Source: Ochotona curzoniae (taxonomy: Eukaryota; Chordata; Mammalia; Lagomorpha; Ochotonidae). From it: a stretch of DNA of 64,000 nt. The stretch covers positions 48,955-112,954 of the forward strand of contig NW_024466603.1 of NCBI RefSeq assembly GCF_017591425.1, in the 5' to 3' direction. Of this stretch, positions 40,791 through 54,500 are shown in pieces. The notes under the pieces are model-generated. The model searched no databases and was not told the DNA's origin. It saw only the letters and a list, made by a program, of their open reading frames with translations. Position 1 is the stretch's first letter; the number at the start of each line of letters is the position of its first letter. The translations under genes and the position numbers were made by a program.

Positions 40791-43011
40791 TTTTGTATCT
40801 TAAGCCAGGAGGAAACACAAATGTGCTATAGCAACAATGAGTCATTAGTAGACAAAAATCTAGTCACTGGCCAAGTGCCAGCATCTTCTCTGGTGGAGGC
40901 ACACTTTCTGAAGGGTCACTGGGATGCTAGCAACAGCATTCCTTCTGCCAGGTTGTTTGTAACGTGCAGTGAACGGTGTCATTTATTTTTATTCCCTCAC
41001 ACTTAATTGCATGCTTCTTGCTTCCAACATTAAGCCAGAGGCAGGTGGCAGAAGCAATGAACTAAACTGAGACTGTGGTGTTATAAGCTGCACTCGCTCC
41101 CTTAAATACAAGCTGTTTACAAACCAGCAGAAGCCACTGGGTTGGAAAAAACCCTTTCTTCCCTCCCAAAAACTGATGCTGCAGGCACTCTTGGGAAGAC
41201 CAACACCCAACAATGAAAGGTACCCAATTGACTACTTATCCTTAGTGTGATAGACCTGAAAGGGCTGAGGACACTAATCCAGTAATGGATAGCAAAATTA
41301 CCTATTCTGAATAGTAAATTAGTAAATACCTATTTACTAATATACGGAGAGGAGCATAACAGAACTTGAACAAACTAAACGCCTCATTTCTAAACACTCT
41401 CCATAAATTTAAGCAAACTTGTTCAAAAGTGATCATTCAAAAAACCAAGGTAATAGAACAGCTGAAGTATCAAAGAAATGTCTAATTATCATATAATTAC
41501 AGGCCATTTAATGACATGTTCAAAGATAAATGATAGTTTTCGCACAGAGTTACCTCAGTATACTGCAATTTTGTGACACAAGAATAAAATTGTTTAGTGT
41601 TAAGACAAGATAAACCAGTAAAAGTTTATTGCAATAAAGGGATCTCAGAACTGGTTGAGATTTGTTGACTTCAACCCTTTTCCTGTGACTGTCTTTAAAC
41701 AACATTTCAGGGCACATGCATTAAATGTTTTCTGTGTTGTCATGCATGTATTGCTAATCAAACATTGTTTGGAATCTGAATGAACACTGCACTGCATCAG
41801 TGTAACAAATGTCACAAAAATCTAATTTCCTAAGGCATTTGGCTCTTTTGTTAAGAAAAATGTAGCAATCATATTTTATAAAATGCTCCTTTTGCTAACT
41901 GTATAATTTCAATACAAATATAGCTTGAAAACAATGAGAGTGAGGAATTGAAGAGAAGCCTCTGCATTTGTGTTTCCGCACAGCGTACACTCTGAAGCTT
42001 CCCAAAGTCTTCTTCTTTTGCTACCTATCTGGATTCTAGCTACCTATCAGAAACTGAATGCATTAACTACGTCTTTTCTCAATCTTCTATCCATCCCTTC
42101 TGCAACCTCTCTTCTGTCTCTGCTTATTTTTCCTTCAAATTTCACCCATTATTATGCCCCTAGCCCTCCGTATAAGAGTAAGGCAAATGCTTATATTTAA
42201 TCTATCTCTTTTATGTTTCTTATGCAAGCACCTTCCAGCTCATGCATCCAAAGTCATACACAGTAAGTAATATGTGAAAAAATAAGTGATACAATCACAT
42301 CATGACCACAAATATAATACTGAACAATATTTGTATGGGTGCTTAGCATTATTTCCCCCAAATTTAAGATGGCTCTTGATTAAAAGATTCTGTGATCAAT
42401 GAGATCTGGGAATTGCAGCCCATCAAATTTCTTTCATGAAAATTAAAACCTGTATAACTTTGTGTTTTCCAAACATACCTAAACTTGGATTCTAGTTTTT
42501 CATGAAACGCTTGTTAACAGTTCTTGGAAATCATTTTGAAAACCTTTGCCTTAGAAGCTAAAAGGATAAGTAATTTTGAGATAATAATTTAAAAGCAATC
42601 AATACTTGCATTTATGAAACCTCAAGGATAAAAGCAAATCAAGAATACATTCCAAGTATGATTTATGATGCTAATATGAATAATGTATTTTAATAACCAT
42701 TGAAAAGAGTCACAAAGGCTTGATTTGTTCATATTCTGCTTTGTAAAATCTAATTAGGCTAGCGTGTTGGCTTCCATTTATGCTTCCACATCCAAGGTCT
42801 TCTGCTGTTCATAGAGTTACTCTGGTGAAACTGGGGGGAAGTGCTGAATGTTTACAAGTTTATCAGCCCACCTACTTTTCCATTTTTATGAAACTTCCCA
42901 TAATCTCTATGATTTTTTTAGATAAATAAATCGAAGTGATTAACTTGTAACAATTAGGAGTGGTCATTTCTGGTGTGCTTGGTGATGAGTTTGACTTTTT
43001 CAGGTGAAAGG
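40791..43011. other. AT-rich intergenic stretch
   Basis: About 2.2 kb with no gene, no long frame and no repeat that I can name. Confidence 0.45.
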
Positions 43012-43195
43012 TTAATTTATTCACTCATTCAGTAAATACATTCATACATTTTGAGCATGTTTCATGCAGCATACATTATCCTTGGGTCTTGGATTCATCA
43101 GTGAGCAAAAAGATTATTTCTTTGTGGAACTTATTTCTAATAAGAGTAGGAGTGGTGAATGTTAATTAATGAGCACAATAAATAAATGGATGTTT
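43012..43195 (-). mobile_element. L2-like fragment, antisense
   Basis: TTATTCACTCATTCAGTAAATAC and the following GAGCATGTTTCATGC, CAGTGAGCAAAAAG and TGGAACTTATTTCTA blocks follow the order of an antisense L2 3' end. Confidence 0.5.
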
Positions 43196-43311
43196 TTAAA
43201 TGTTTTACAAATTACAAATGCAGTGCAAAAAAAATAGAGCAAATTAAGGAGTTGAGATTTCTAGAACAGGGATGCATGGTTGTGATTGTTAATAGGATAG
43301 TTATTGGTACT

Positions 43312-43405
43312 GGTTCTGTGGCTGACAAGCCTAAGCCTCCACCTGCAGCACCAACGTCCCTGGTGGGTTCCAGCTGCTCCACTTCTTGGCCATCTCCTTG
43401 TGGGA
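43312..43405 (+). mobile_element. Possible CSINE head fragment, sense
   Basis: GGTGGGTTCCAGCTGCTCCACTTC resembles a box B region with its following block. The fragment is short and diverged. Confidence 0.35.
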
Positions 43406-44961
43406 ACATGGAGTGACTTAGAAGGAAAGCTAAAGAGAGTATTCCCACAAAACCATAAGAAAGATGAAGTCAAAGGAGAAAAAAAAAACAAGTTTAGTTA
43501 CATGTAGGTCTTTAGTAACCTTGACAAAGGTCGCTAAGTAGAATGATGTGGTGCATCAGACTTGCTAACAGATTCATAACATTTTGGTTTTCAGGCATCT
43601 TTTTCAGGTGTCCAAAGACCCCAAATAATCAACACAATATCGAAAGAAAACAGCCAAGTTAGAAAACTGACACTACCCAATGATAAGATTGATGACAGGT
43701 TATAGCAGTGAAGACTACGTGATATTAGCTAAAGAATATATAAACAGGGTAGAGGGCTACCAAATTTCATAAATTAAATAAACTCAGTTACACGGAATGA
43801 ACTGGGTTTTTATCAAAGGAGAAGCAAATATTGCTAGCACAACTGGACATCTAAATGCAAATGAATAGTCACAGACCTTACCTTCTTCACACAAATTTAA
43901 GATAACAGATCAATATAAACAAAAAGGACAAAGCTGTAAGATTTCTGAAAGACAATTTAAGAAGATCCAGAAGATCTAGGGTAGTCACTGACTGCTTACA
44001 TTTGAAAAACCAACTGTAGTGTTTGTATGTGAGATTATGAAGGGAGGAAAGCAGCTCATCCAGTGTGATATACCTGGTGTCGTGTTGTTTCTTCATCATC
44101 TTTAGCATACAGTCGAAAGTTGCAGACATAGTCAGCTGCAAGGCAGCTAGGAGATGGGAGGTGCAGGAGAGGACAGGGTATAAGGATAAGGCACCCATGT
44201 TATTGTCTGCCATACTCTAGAAGTGACACATATTGTGCTAATATCCCATCAGTCAGAACTATCAACCTAGGAGACTAAAAAGATATATGTACTCAAAAAG
44301 AAATAATACATAATGTTTTGTCTTCAAATAAACCACTAAACCTAGATTTCTGCATTTGGTCCATACATTAAATATCAGAAAACTGAACACTGAAAACCGT
44401 ATCAATATTTGATAGATTACTGTAGCAATCACTCAAATATTACTTCACAACGTAATATCTGAATTTTAATTAAATTAATGGCTCAGATGCTTAAATCTCA
44501 TGCTCAAAAAAAAAATAAAAGGATTCTCTGGAGGCTTTCTAAATTTTAATAGTGTGCATTAGTTGCTAAGGAACTTAAAATAAACAAGTTATGTTCAGAG
44601 ACCAAACAAACATGTGAGGAGAGGCACTTTGGAGAAATCAAATACATGTAAGGAAAATTTAGACTAAAAATGAGTGTGGGTAATATAAAACAACTGCTGA
44701 AACTAGAAACATTCTTAAGAGGTACGCTCAGGCATATCTAATATTACCAGGTCTTTGTCTACTATCTTAGAGAATAAATATTTTATCTTGCACTGGTATA
44801 TCACTTTTCAAAACAAAATACAAAACCAATGTAGCAATAAAGGCCTATTCCAAAAACAGTGCCATTCTGCAGATAACACAACATAACTTCTTAAGTATAG
44901 AACATTCCCCATCGACATTTTTGGTCAAATTCATATACAAAGAATAGTCACCAACATTATG
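43406..44961. other. AT-rich intergenic stretch
   Basis: No gene recognised. A minus-strand frame of 108 codons (43887-44213) has no family signal. Confidence 0.4.
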
Positions 44962-44977
44962 ATATTTGTGCATTTTA

Positions 44978-45312
44978 TTTTATTTTTTTAAAGATTTATT
45001 TTTATTATTTTTTATTGGAAAGGCAGATATACAGAGAGGAGAGACAGAGAGGAAGATCCTCCGTCCGATGATTCACTCCCCAAGTGAGCGCAACGGCCGA
45101 TGCTATGCTGATCCGAAGCCAGGAACCTCTTCCGGGTCTCCCACGCGGGTGCAGGGTCCCAAAGCTTTGGGCTGTCCTCGACTGCTTTCCCAGGCCACAG
45201 GCAGGGAGCTGGAAGGGAAGCGGGGCTGCTGGGATTAGAACCGGCGCCCATATGGGATCCCGGGTGTGCAAGGCGAGGACCTTTAACCACTTGCGCCACC
45301 GCGCCGGGCCCA
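44978..45312 (-). mobile_element. CSINE, antisense, full length with target-site duplication
   Basis: This is an almost intact reverse-complement CSINE, from AAAGATTTATTTTTATTATT to the tRNA-like head CACTTGCGCCACCGCGCCGG. The 16-bp sequence ATATTTGTGCATTTTA stands on both sides (44962-44977 and 45313-45328). This is the target-site duplication expected from L1-assisted insertion, so this copy is young. Confidence 0.95.
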
Positions 45313-45714
45313 ATATTTGTGCATTTTAAATGGAGAAATCTGCGTGGTATTTTCAGCTCTCCTGAATTCCCTTTCTTAAATCAATGCACTGATTAAGAAC
45401 ATGTGACACATAAGCATGTGTTACAGCAAAATCTAAGAGTCCTAGTGGATGGAAACTACTAACGCTTATTTTGCAATACTCATCACTGTGTTCCATTTCC
45501 CAGCCTCCCGAAAAGGCACCAGTGACATATTCCTCTATAAAAGAAATAGATCTGGATTTTAATGTATAGATGAGGTATACTTGAAAATGCCTCACTATCT
45601 CCATTCATAACCTGAGATAAAGACCATCAAGCATAAAGTAAATAGGATAGACTGTGTCCCAAGAAATGCATCCAAGAGAGAAACCCAGTGGAAGAATGAA
45701 AATACAGGGAACCT

Positions 45715-46010
45715 GTGTTGTACCACAGTAGGTTAAACCATCACTTACAACTCATTTCAGAGTGCAGATTCAACTCCTGGCAGCTCCACTTCCTATTCAG
45801 CTTCCCATTAATGCATCCTGGAAGGCACCAAATGCTAGCCTCTTATATTCATATGGTAGATGCAGATGGAATTCTGGGTTCTTAGATTTGACCTGGCCTA
45901 ACCCTGCTGTTACAGGCATTTGGGATGGAAAATCCCTCCCACTGTGCCGCTGTGTGTGTCTTTCTCTTTCTGTTGCTCTACTTTTCACATAGATTAAAAT
46001 AAACGTTTCA
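45715..46010 (+). mobile_element. CSINE, sense, old
   Basis: It contains GGCAGCTCCACTTCCTATTC, GCATCCTGGAAGGCACC, CAGGCATTTGGGATGG and ATAGATTAAAATAAA. Confidence 0.7.
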
Positions 46011-46224
46011 TATAGCCTTGGCACCCTGTGCCCATGTAGGAGACAATGTAATGAATGCTGTCATTTTTTTCCTACCTGCAATTATTATTCATTTTCTTGA
46101 CATAATTGTGAATCTTCTGGATGTGGTTTGAATAGAAGCATTATAACAGGTATTGGGACCTTAGTAGTATTAGAAAAGTTCTAAAATGTTTGAAAGGATA
46201 TTTCAATTATTTCATTATTTGTTT

Positions 46225-46545
46225 GTTTATTTACTCATTTATGAAAGGTAGATTTTTATAGAGAACAGGAGAGATGAACAAGAAATCTTCCATCCGCTGG
46301 TTCGCTCCCCAAATGGCTGCAATAGTCACGGTTGGATTGATCTGAAGCCAGGAGCCAGGAGAGTCTTCCAGGTCTGCCACATGGGTACAGGGAACGAGGA
46401 ACTTGAGCTATCCTCTGCTATTTTCCTATGCCCCAAGCACAGAGCGGGATTGGAAGTTGAGCAGCTGGGATAGCAACTGATTCCTATATAGGAATGCCAG
46501 CACTGCAGGTGGGGGATTAGTCTATACCATGCTGGCACCAAACTA
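46225..46545 (-). mobile_element. CSINE, antisense, old
   Basis: TTGTTTATTTACTCATTTATG, CTTCCATCCGCTGGTTCGCT, CCAGGAGCCAGGAGAGTC and CCTATATAGGAATGCC, then TACCATGCTGGCACC. Confidence 0.8.
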
Positions 46546-48734
46546 TTTCACTTCTATATAAATTTTAGCACATAACCTAATTTTAAAATGTCTGTTTTTA
46601 TTAATTTTGTAGGTTCAAAAATGCTTTTTGCACGTTGGTCCTCATTTTATTTCTTGACAATTCATATAATAATGCTGGCCTTACAGTCATTAAATTATTT
46701 CTCATATGTAAAAACTCATTTTGTTTAATTTTGCTGTTACCATTTTCCAAGATTTATTTCGTGTTCTTCTATAAGTCAGACACAGTAACCTCTCTATATA
46801 AAAAGAAGAAATGGAAATGACTTGAAAGGTATCAGAAATACATGATTTTCTGAGCAGATTTACAGTTAATGTTAGTTGTGCTGAAACTAACACTCTAAGC
46901 CTTTCAAGTGACAGTCATTAAAAAAACTTTCTGCTTTTGACAGCATGTGATTTTGTAAGTGATCTGGCTAAAGGCAGAAGTGCTAAAAATCTACACGTGT
47001 GATCTTGCTGAACAATACTCTAAGCGTTTCTTAGTGACTGGGACATTAACCCTCTGGCATTTAGATCAAAAGATGAGATATGACTTATGCTCGTCTGGCT
47101 TCCTTCTGTGTCGCATGCAGGCATATATGATGACAACAGACAGTGGAGTATTCATAGCTGAGCTTAAAAATGATCATCTCCTACCCCTGCTAAGAGTAGC
47201 AGAAATCGGATGACACACACTTGTTCATGCATCATGAATTCTGTCAGTTCCAGTGCTTTCGTCCATGAAAATAGAAAATGACGGCTCCGGGGTGTGCAAC
47301 CAAGCCAAAAGCTTAATAAACTACTAAATGACATTCTTACTATGTTTTAAGCACTTTCCTTACATTTGCTAATTCAATCAGTCTTAACCAGGGAAAAATT
47401 ACTTTCCCAGTTGGAAGTTTCAATTAATGATTAGATTGAAGCAAAACATAGACTTTCTTACGTTTAAACTCGCTTCAAAAAGGTCTTGAGGTTGACAGAA
47501 TTCTCATTTTCAGATGTTCTCTGTCACAAAAAGAAATTTCTGTTCAAAAATATCTCAACAATGAGGCTTTGTGTTCAACTGACACTGATAAGATATGACT
47601 GGATAGAAAGAAACATTTGGCTGTGTTTGATACACATACTGGCAATCTGGAACCATGTAGTTAAATTAAAAAAGGAACTCCATCTCAGAAAGGATGCTAA
47701 CTCTTACATTCCCAGTACACTATAGTAGTAGAAAAATATATCAGAGATCCTGGCTATAATTATTTTATTTCCTGCTTTGATTCAGAGGTACTAATGTTTA
47801 TTTATACAAACATTATTTCAGATACTATTTTAGACATTCAGCTACAAATAAAGCATCTGTTCCAGAGTGTAAAATTCTAGAATGAGAAGTCTGTATATCT
47901 GTGTGAATAATTGTGTTAGTTGCGTAACTCGTGGAGGCCTTTGGTGCCCAGGCTCCACAGATATCTGCTGGGAATCCTTCTCTCCTAGCAGATCCAGTTG
48001 GGAAGGTAAGAGATAGTGGAGGACAGGATGGAAGGTGGTTGATGAGAAGTGGCTGCTTCCCCCTCGAGTCAGCTGCTATAGCAACTGCCCTGCAAAGCTA
48101 CCCTCACTCCCACTTGCCTGCCTGTATCAGTCAGATGTCTGCTCCACTCCCAGATGCTGCTGCTGTGCACAGATCTCTTCCTTGTCCAAGAGCGACAAGT
48201 CCCTAAGTTCCATTCCCCTCCTGCCTAATCTAGCACATTTCCCAAAATGACCCCAAGGGGACAGTACATGTCTGAAACTGAGCAATACATAAAGTGGGCA
48301 TGTCAAAATATTAGAAGCAACAATTAAAATAGAACAGTTACAGTGGAAGTTACGTAAGTGTGGTCTCTCATTCTTGCTACAGACAAGCAGTGTATGCACT
48401 CTCAGTACATGAAACAAAGGGATATTTCCTACCCTGGGCAGACAGAACAAGACTTTTGAAGGTTTCATTATGCTACTCCGAATGGAGTAAGCTTAAAAAT
48501 TAAGAATTTCTGAAATTGCTCTTTACTATCTCAACTGTAGTGGATTCCTACTGGCACCTTCGAAAATGAAACCACGGAAAGTGAAACCCCAGGCAAAGGG
48601 GAACTCCCAGACAGGCCCACCCACCCAAACAATCAGTTCCAAAGCACAACTTCCTTACTTTTCCTCTTGCTTTTTTAGCCTGAGAGATTGTCCTTCTTTT
48701 AGATCCTCACTACTTTATGTAGCCCCATCTTAGC
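46546..48734. other. AT-rich intergenic stretch
   Basis: No gene recognised. A diverged L2-like antisense piece may lie near 47790-47880. The 47930-48300 part is GC-richer but has no supported frame. Confidence 0.4.
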
Positions 48735-49010
48735 TCAAATATCTCCTCACAGAATATCTCCTTGAACAGTTCATCAAAATGCACATCCCGTCTTATATTA
48801 CATCACTAGGTTGTGTTTTATTGACTTACTGTGATCTGAATTGACTGTACGTCCTGATTACCCACTACAGTGTGCTTCTCTAGACAGAATGGAAATTTTG
48901 TTCAGAGGGAGCTTTGTATGGCTTCCTCACTGTTGTGTCCCTGGCATCTGGAACCCAGTCTGGGACATGAGAAGCCATTGAAATATATTTGCTTAATGAG
49001 TGAGCTGAGT
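48735..49010 (+). mobile_element. L2 3'-end fragment, sense
   Basis: CTCAAATATCTCCTCAC, TGTGTTTTATTGACTTACTG, CACTGTTGTGTCCCTGGCAT and GAAATATATTTGCTTAATG follow the well-known order of the L2 3' end. Confidence 0.7.
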
Positions 49011-49117
49011 CCAACATATCCTATTCATTCTCTTTCTTGTCCTTTAAGAATACACATTTTCATTTGCACTGAGTGCAAGTCATTTAGCATTGATAAGATA
49101 CTTGTGAGAAAAAGTTT

Positions 49118-49425
49118 ATGGGGCAGTACTGTGACATAGCAGATAAGGCTACCGTACTATATAGGTGCCAATTTGAGTCCTGGCTGCTCTACTTTTAATC
49201 TAACTCCATGCTAATATGCCTAAAAAAGAAACAGAAAACAATCCAAGTCCATGGGTCCCTGTACACCCATGTAAGACCCAGAAAAAACCCGGGCTCCTGG
49301 CCTTGGCCTGGCAAACCCCTGTACATTGCAGCCCCTACAAGAATAAATCATCGGATGGACTATCTCTGTGTCATTCCTTTTCCTGTCTCTGTAACTCTGC
49401 CTTTTAAATAAATTAATTAATTTTA
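49118..49425 (+). mobile_element. CSINE, sense, old
   Basis: GGGGCAGTACTGTGACATAG to TAGGTGCCAATTTGAGTCC, then GGATGGACTATCTCTGTG and CTGCCTTTTAAATAAATTAATT. Confidence 0.75.
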
Positions 49426-49766
49426 TTATAGTGAAAAAATATTAAATCCATGTTAGTTTTTTTAATAATACACATTTCACTTGTGCTTTTAGAAAATTCC
49501 TTTTGTATACGTATTTAAAATTTTTTCACCAAAATAAACATACTTTAATTTCATTTTGCCACAAGTTTTTGAAGGACGTTCATACACCATAGAGGAAGAA
49601 TTTCATTCTCTGGGTCAAGTCTACACTCAATAAGATGGAGCAAAGAATCAGTTAACAGCTTAAGTAGCAAAGGGCTTTATTCTGGAGGAATGGGCATGCC
49701 TTAGAAACAGGTAGAGGCAGTGGCTGCACAACAATGTAAATACACTAAATGCACAGTCTTGGTCAA

Positions 49767-50025
49767 TTCAGGAGTGGACATGTGACCTGTTGGTTAAGAC
49801 ATTAGTGTCCTATATCAATGTGTCTGCATTCATCATTTGCCCCTACTCCCAACTTTAGCTTCCTGCTAATGTAACACTTGGAAGGCAGTAGTGATAGCTC
49901 AAGTACTTGGTTCTTTGCCAATCATGTGAGAGACCTAAATTAAATTTCAGGATCTAGTTTTCACCCCTTGTCATCTCTCGCCATTATGATTATTTGGGGA
50001 GTAAATCAGCAGGTAAGAGTATGTT
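49767..50025 (+). mobile_element. CSINE, sense, old
   Basis: GACCTGTTGGTTAAGACATT, CTTAGCTTCCTGCTAATG-like and CACTTGGAAGGCAGTAG blocks, then TATTTGGGGAGTAAATCAGC. It lacks a clear tail. Confidence 0.6.
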
Positions 50026-51179
50026 CTTGCTAGATTATTCTTTAATTCATCATAATAAATGTGTTTTTAGATAATTTAACCTTTCAATATGGCAGAATAC
50101 CAGCAGTTAGCAAGATATATTGAGACAAAGGAATAAATTGTGATCAAGTTCATTATTGAAGAATAATGTCAGGAAATGGTTCCCTTTTGGCTGTCACAGA
50201 AACGAATGTCCAAAACAAATACCAAGTTTGTAAACAGAATATTGTTTTTCATTGCTTCCAATAGAATCTCCATCACCTCAGATTTGTGATTCATTGAGGA
50301 GGAAACATGAACAGGAAATATTTCACGATCATAGAGACAGAAAGGATCAGACTGACCTAACATGCTGCAAGTCCCCACAGGGAGCCCTCGTTCAACAGAA
50401 AGACAGAGGAGCGGAAAGGCGCCTAAGAAATGAGCATTTCAAACTGTTGTGAATAGGGGAAAGAGTCAGGCTGGGGGAGCAGAAGGAAATGGACAGACAC
50501 AGAGAAATATCATTTACAATGTGCGTAAACAGTATAAAGAGAACTTTCCTATATTGAATGCATCTTTGAATGAGGCAAGAAGCAGTTCACACCATCCAAG
50601 TAAATACGAGTCACGGCTGCCTCCATCTGTGTGCACATATAAAATGTTGGTTTTTCAAAATCCAGCCTGGTGGAGGTAGAAGAGCAAACAACAGGACACA
50701 ATAACAAAAATACATGACATGAAAATGGAAATGCGAAATAGATGCAACTGCAGCTTAAAAGGCAAATTAAAGTATTGAAACAAAAAAATATAACATAGGT
50801 ATGGAACCTATAGTGAATAGTTGAACTGAAGAAAATTTTAGCCAACCATATGGAGGCTACAATGTCAAGTTTTTGAGCAAATGTTAAAATCTTTGTTGAA
50901 TAACTCCAGTCAGATTATGTATTTAAGTCCAAGAATTTAAAACACCATTTAGCAGTCACTTTGATAGCAAAATCAAGATTTTCGAAAGAGGATCCAATCA
51001 TCTTTGTGTCTGTCACTGCATGCTATGAGAGGAATAATATCTGTAGAATTTTCATCAACTGACAGGTTAGGAACTAGCATTTTAAAATAAACAACTACTT
51101 GCTCATAGACATCAGGGAAAATAATCTCAGAAGAAGAAATGATCAAAAATAAATGTCTTATACATGACAATTTTTGAAA
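50026..51179. other. AT-rich intergenic stretch
   Basis: No gene and no named repeat. Confidence 0.4.
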
Positions 51180-51455
51180 ATGTATTTTATTTATAGTAAA
51201 GGCACAGGGAAAGTAAGAGATCTTTCACCTTCTGGTTAACCACCCAAATGGTTGATTGCCATGGTCACAGTGGAAGTCAAGAGCCATGAATTCTATCCAG
51301 GCTCTCACATGGATGGCAGGGGCCCAAGTATTGCACCATTTTTCACAGCTTTCCCAGGCAAGATATTAGGAATCTGGCTCAGACGCAGAATAATCATGAC
51401 TTAAACTGGTACTCAAGTTGCTAGCCCTGCGAAGTCATACTGCCAGCTCTTACAT
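51180..51455 (-). mobile_element. CSINE, antisense, old
   Basis: TGTATTTTATTTATAGTAAAGG, GATCTTTCACCTTCTGGTTA, GGCAGGGGCCCAAGTATTG and CAGCTTTCCCAGGCAAG. Confidence 0.65.
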
Positions 51456-51514
51456 GAAAATTTTTTAAAATAGATTTTTAAAACTTCAATGTATATACCA
51501 TGTAATATTCAAAA

Positions 51515-54500
51515 TGAAAACCTCAGGGGACAATGAACATGGCGGAATAGGGTAAGGACGCATTTAATCAGATGGAGAATCATTAGCCAGGGTGGAACAG
51601 AGAGGTCACATTCCAGGAAATATGAGAGGACAGGACAACAGCAGAAGGGGCACCTGGAGACTAACAGACACAGAAAAGCAGTAGACACAACAGTATGGTG
51701 TTGCAGTGATCAGATACCCAGCATGCAATGAGCAGCTTAAGATCCACTGGTAGCAAAGCTCCAGCAGCAGCCAGTGGGAAGGGAAGTTCATTGGGACCTC
51801 AGCAGGTGAGCCCGGGAAATAAGAACAGCCCATCTTGCTGATTTGTTTCATTTGACCAGAAGCAGTTAGAGCAGCAAACCCCAACTCAGTGGCATGGCAA
51901 CACAGTAGATTTCACAGCCCAGACACCCACTAGAGCCACATTGGGCACCATTTTGTGTAGTAAGGCAAAAGCAATGGGACAGAACTGTGCATGCACTAAT
52001 CTGGAAGAAAACTGATTTCTGGCTCAGTGCATTGCACCAACATAGCATCCTACAGGTTCCACCCACAATAGGTCTGGGAAGCACCCAGACCTAATAGCCA
52101 ACAGATCCAGAACTCCGTAAGTGGCACATCAGATGCCATTCTGTACAATGTGGCAAAGGCTATGAGACTAGAGAGAAAACAGTGAGTGAGCTGTGCATGT
52201 GCTTGTGCTGGGAGAAAAACTCACTTCCAGCTCAGTGCATTGCACTAGTCCCACAGGGAAAAATAATACCAAATTTGGCATGTTACATGTCAAAATGGTT
52301 TGAGGTAGCCCTCAGACAAAATGGCTAGCAGGTTCTAGTAAAATCAGTATCTCCAACAACCTAGTTACTTGAAGCACCTGGTGTCTCCCTAAACCTGGGC
52401 ACTGCTCGAACAGAAAGTGGGAGAGCAATTGTACAGACAATGGTACAGACCCAGCAAAGGTTACAAGAGGTGGAGAGTGGTAAGCAGGAGCTGTGATGGA
52501 AGTCAAATGCAAGAGCCCAGACCTGAAACTTGCTGGAGGGAGTTGCACAAGTGACTACAAACAAAGAGTCATGTGACAACTGCAAAAAATAAAATCAAAC
52601 TGCAGACCTGTGGGTGACAGAACTTAGAAACCTGCCCCAAGGAGAAGAATCTGCTAACCAGAAATGCAATGACCAAGAGGAAAAAAAGAGACAAAGGCAC
52701 AGTGAGTATTACTGAGGACTCCCCTGCCAAGGAATCTTTGCCAACCTCAGTGTTAACTGAGGAATACATGGAGAAAAATGGGGATATGGAATTCAGAAAA
52801 CTCATTGTAAAGTTTCTTATCAATAATGAGAAGCAAGTAGTACAGCAGTTCAAGGAATTTAAGGAATATGTCACACAGGTAATTGCAACATTGAAAAAAA
52901 TCAAGCCAAATTATGCAAAAGAAAGACATAATAGAGCAAATTAAAAATCAGTGGAAAATCTCAATAATAAAATGAATAAATTAGAGGAAAGAATCTCAGG
53001 GTTTAAAGATACTTCTTACCACAATGGGGAAACAATCAAAAAGCTGGAAGCAGAGCTGGGTCAAGTTAAATAAAAAGTATTCAGGAAGTAAAAGCACAAT
53101 TAAAATGACAAATATAAGAGATATGGGAGTTTCACAAAACGCAGAAAGAGAAGTTGGGTTTAAAAATGTATTTAATGAAATAATCAAGGAAATTTCCTCT
53201 AATCTGGAGAAAGAGTTGGGAAACAAGATCCAGGAAGGGCACAAAACTCCCAAAAGGATTGACCAAAAGCAATGATAATGAAAACACATGATAATCAAAC
53301 TCTCTTCAATTGAACATAAGAAAAAGATCTTTAAACGTGCATGCGAAAAAAAGATCAATTGACATATAGAGGAATTCCAATTCGACACATAAGCTGATCT
53401 CTCAGAGGAAACTGTACAGGCCAGAAGAGAATAGAGTGACATGTTCCAAACTCCAAAAGCAGAAAAGTACTGGCCCAGAATAATATATCCAGCAAAGCTT
53501 TCCTTTATCTTTGAAAATTAAATACAATTTGTTCATAGTACAGAAGGGCTCAAAGAATATACCTCTTCCAGACCTGCCCTACAAATGATACTTAAGAATG
53601 TTCTCTTGACAGAGAAAAGGAGCAGCACCCACCAAAACTAAAGGCAAATGTGCAGAAAAGCCCAGTAGAATAACAACAGAAGACCAAGTCAATGAAAAAT
53701 CCATCGCTAAAATGACAGGACCAGATTAACACCTAGTCATATTAGCCCAGAATGAAAATGACTTAAGCTCATAAATGAAATGTTGTAGATTAGTGGACTG
53801 GATCAAAAACCAAAACCCATATATCTGCTGCCTACAGGAGATGCATTTCACCAGAAATTATATCTCAGGGATTTTGATATTTTTGCTTTTATTTTCATTT
53901 ATTCAAAATAGTATTTTCTCATTAAATTATTCACTGATTCATAGGTCATACAGTAGCATCATTTTCTTCAAGAACTTTCTTGATTTTCTTTTTCATTTCT
54001 TCAGCAACACATTAGTCATTCTGCAGCATGTTATTTAACTTCATGGTGTGGTTAATTGCTTTTTTCTTCCTGTTGTTGATTTTGTTTTGTGGATTTTCAT
54101 TTAAAAGGATGTATAGTAGCTGTATAATGGAGATTCTCAGATCTAGTAATATGTTAGTTAACTTTATGATATTGTGAGTTTCTATTTTTCCTCCTATTGT
54201 TGATTTTCTATTGTGGCTTTTCATTTAAGGGGGTGTACAGTAACTGTGAAATGGAGACTAACATATCCAAATGTGAGGATACAATGCAATATGCATTTCT
54301 ACTTCTAGACTAAAAATACACTCCCAATGAAACTGTCTTTCTTCCCGCTGTTGATGTTGTTTTGTGGCTTTTCACTTAAATGGATGTATAGTAACTGTGT
54401 AATGGAGGCTATCATATCCAGATGTGACAATACAATGCAGTATACATCTCTACTCCCAGATCAAAGATGGACTCCCAACAAAACTGTTGAATATATCTTA

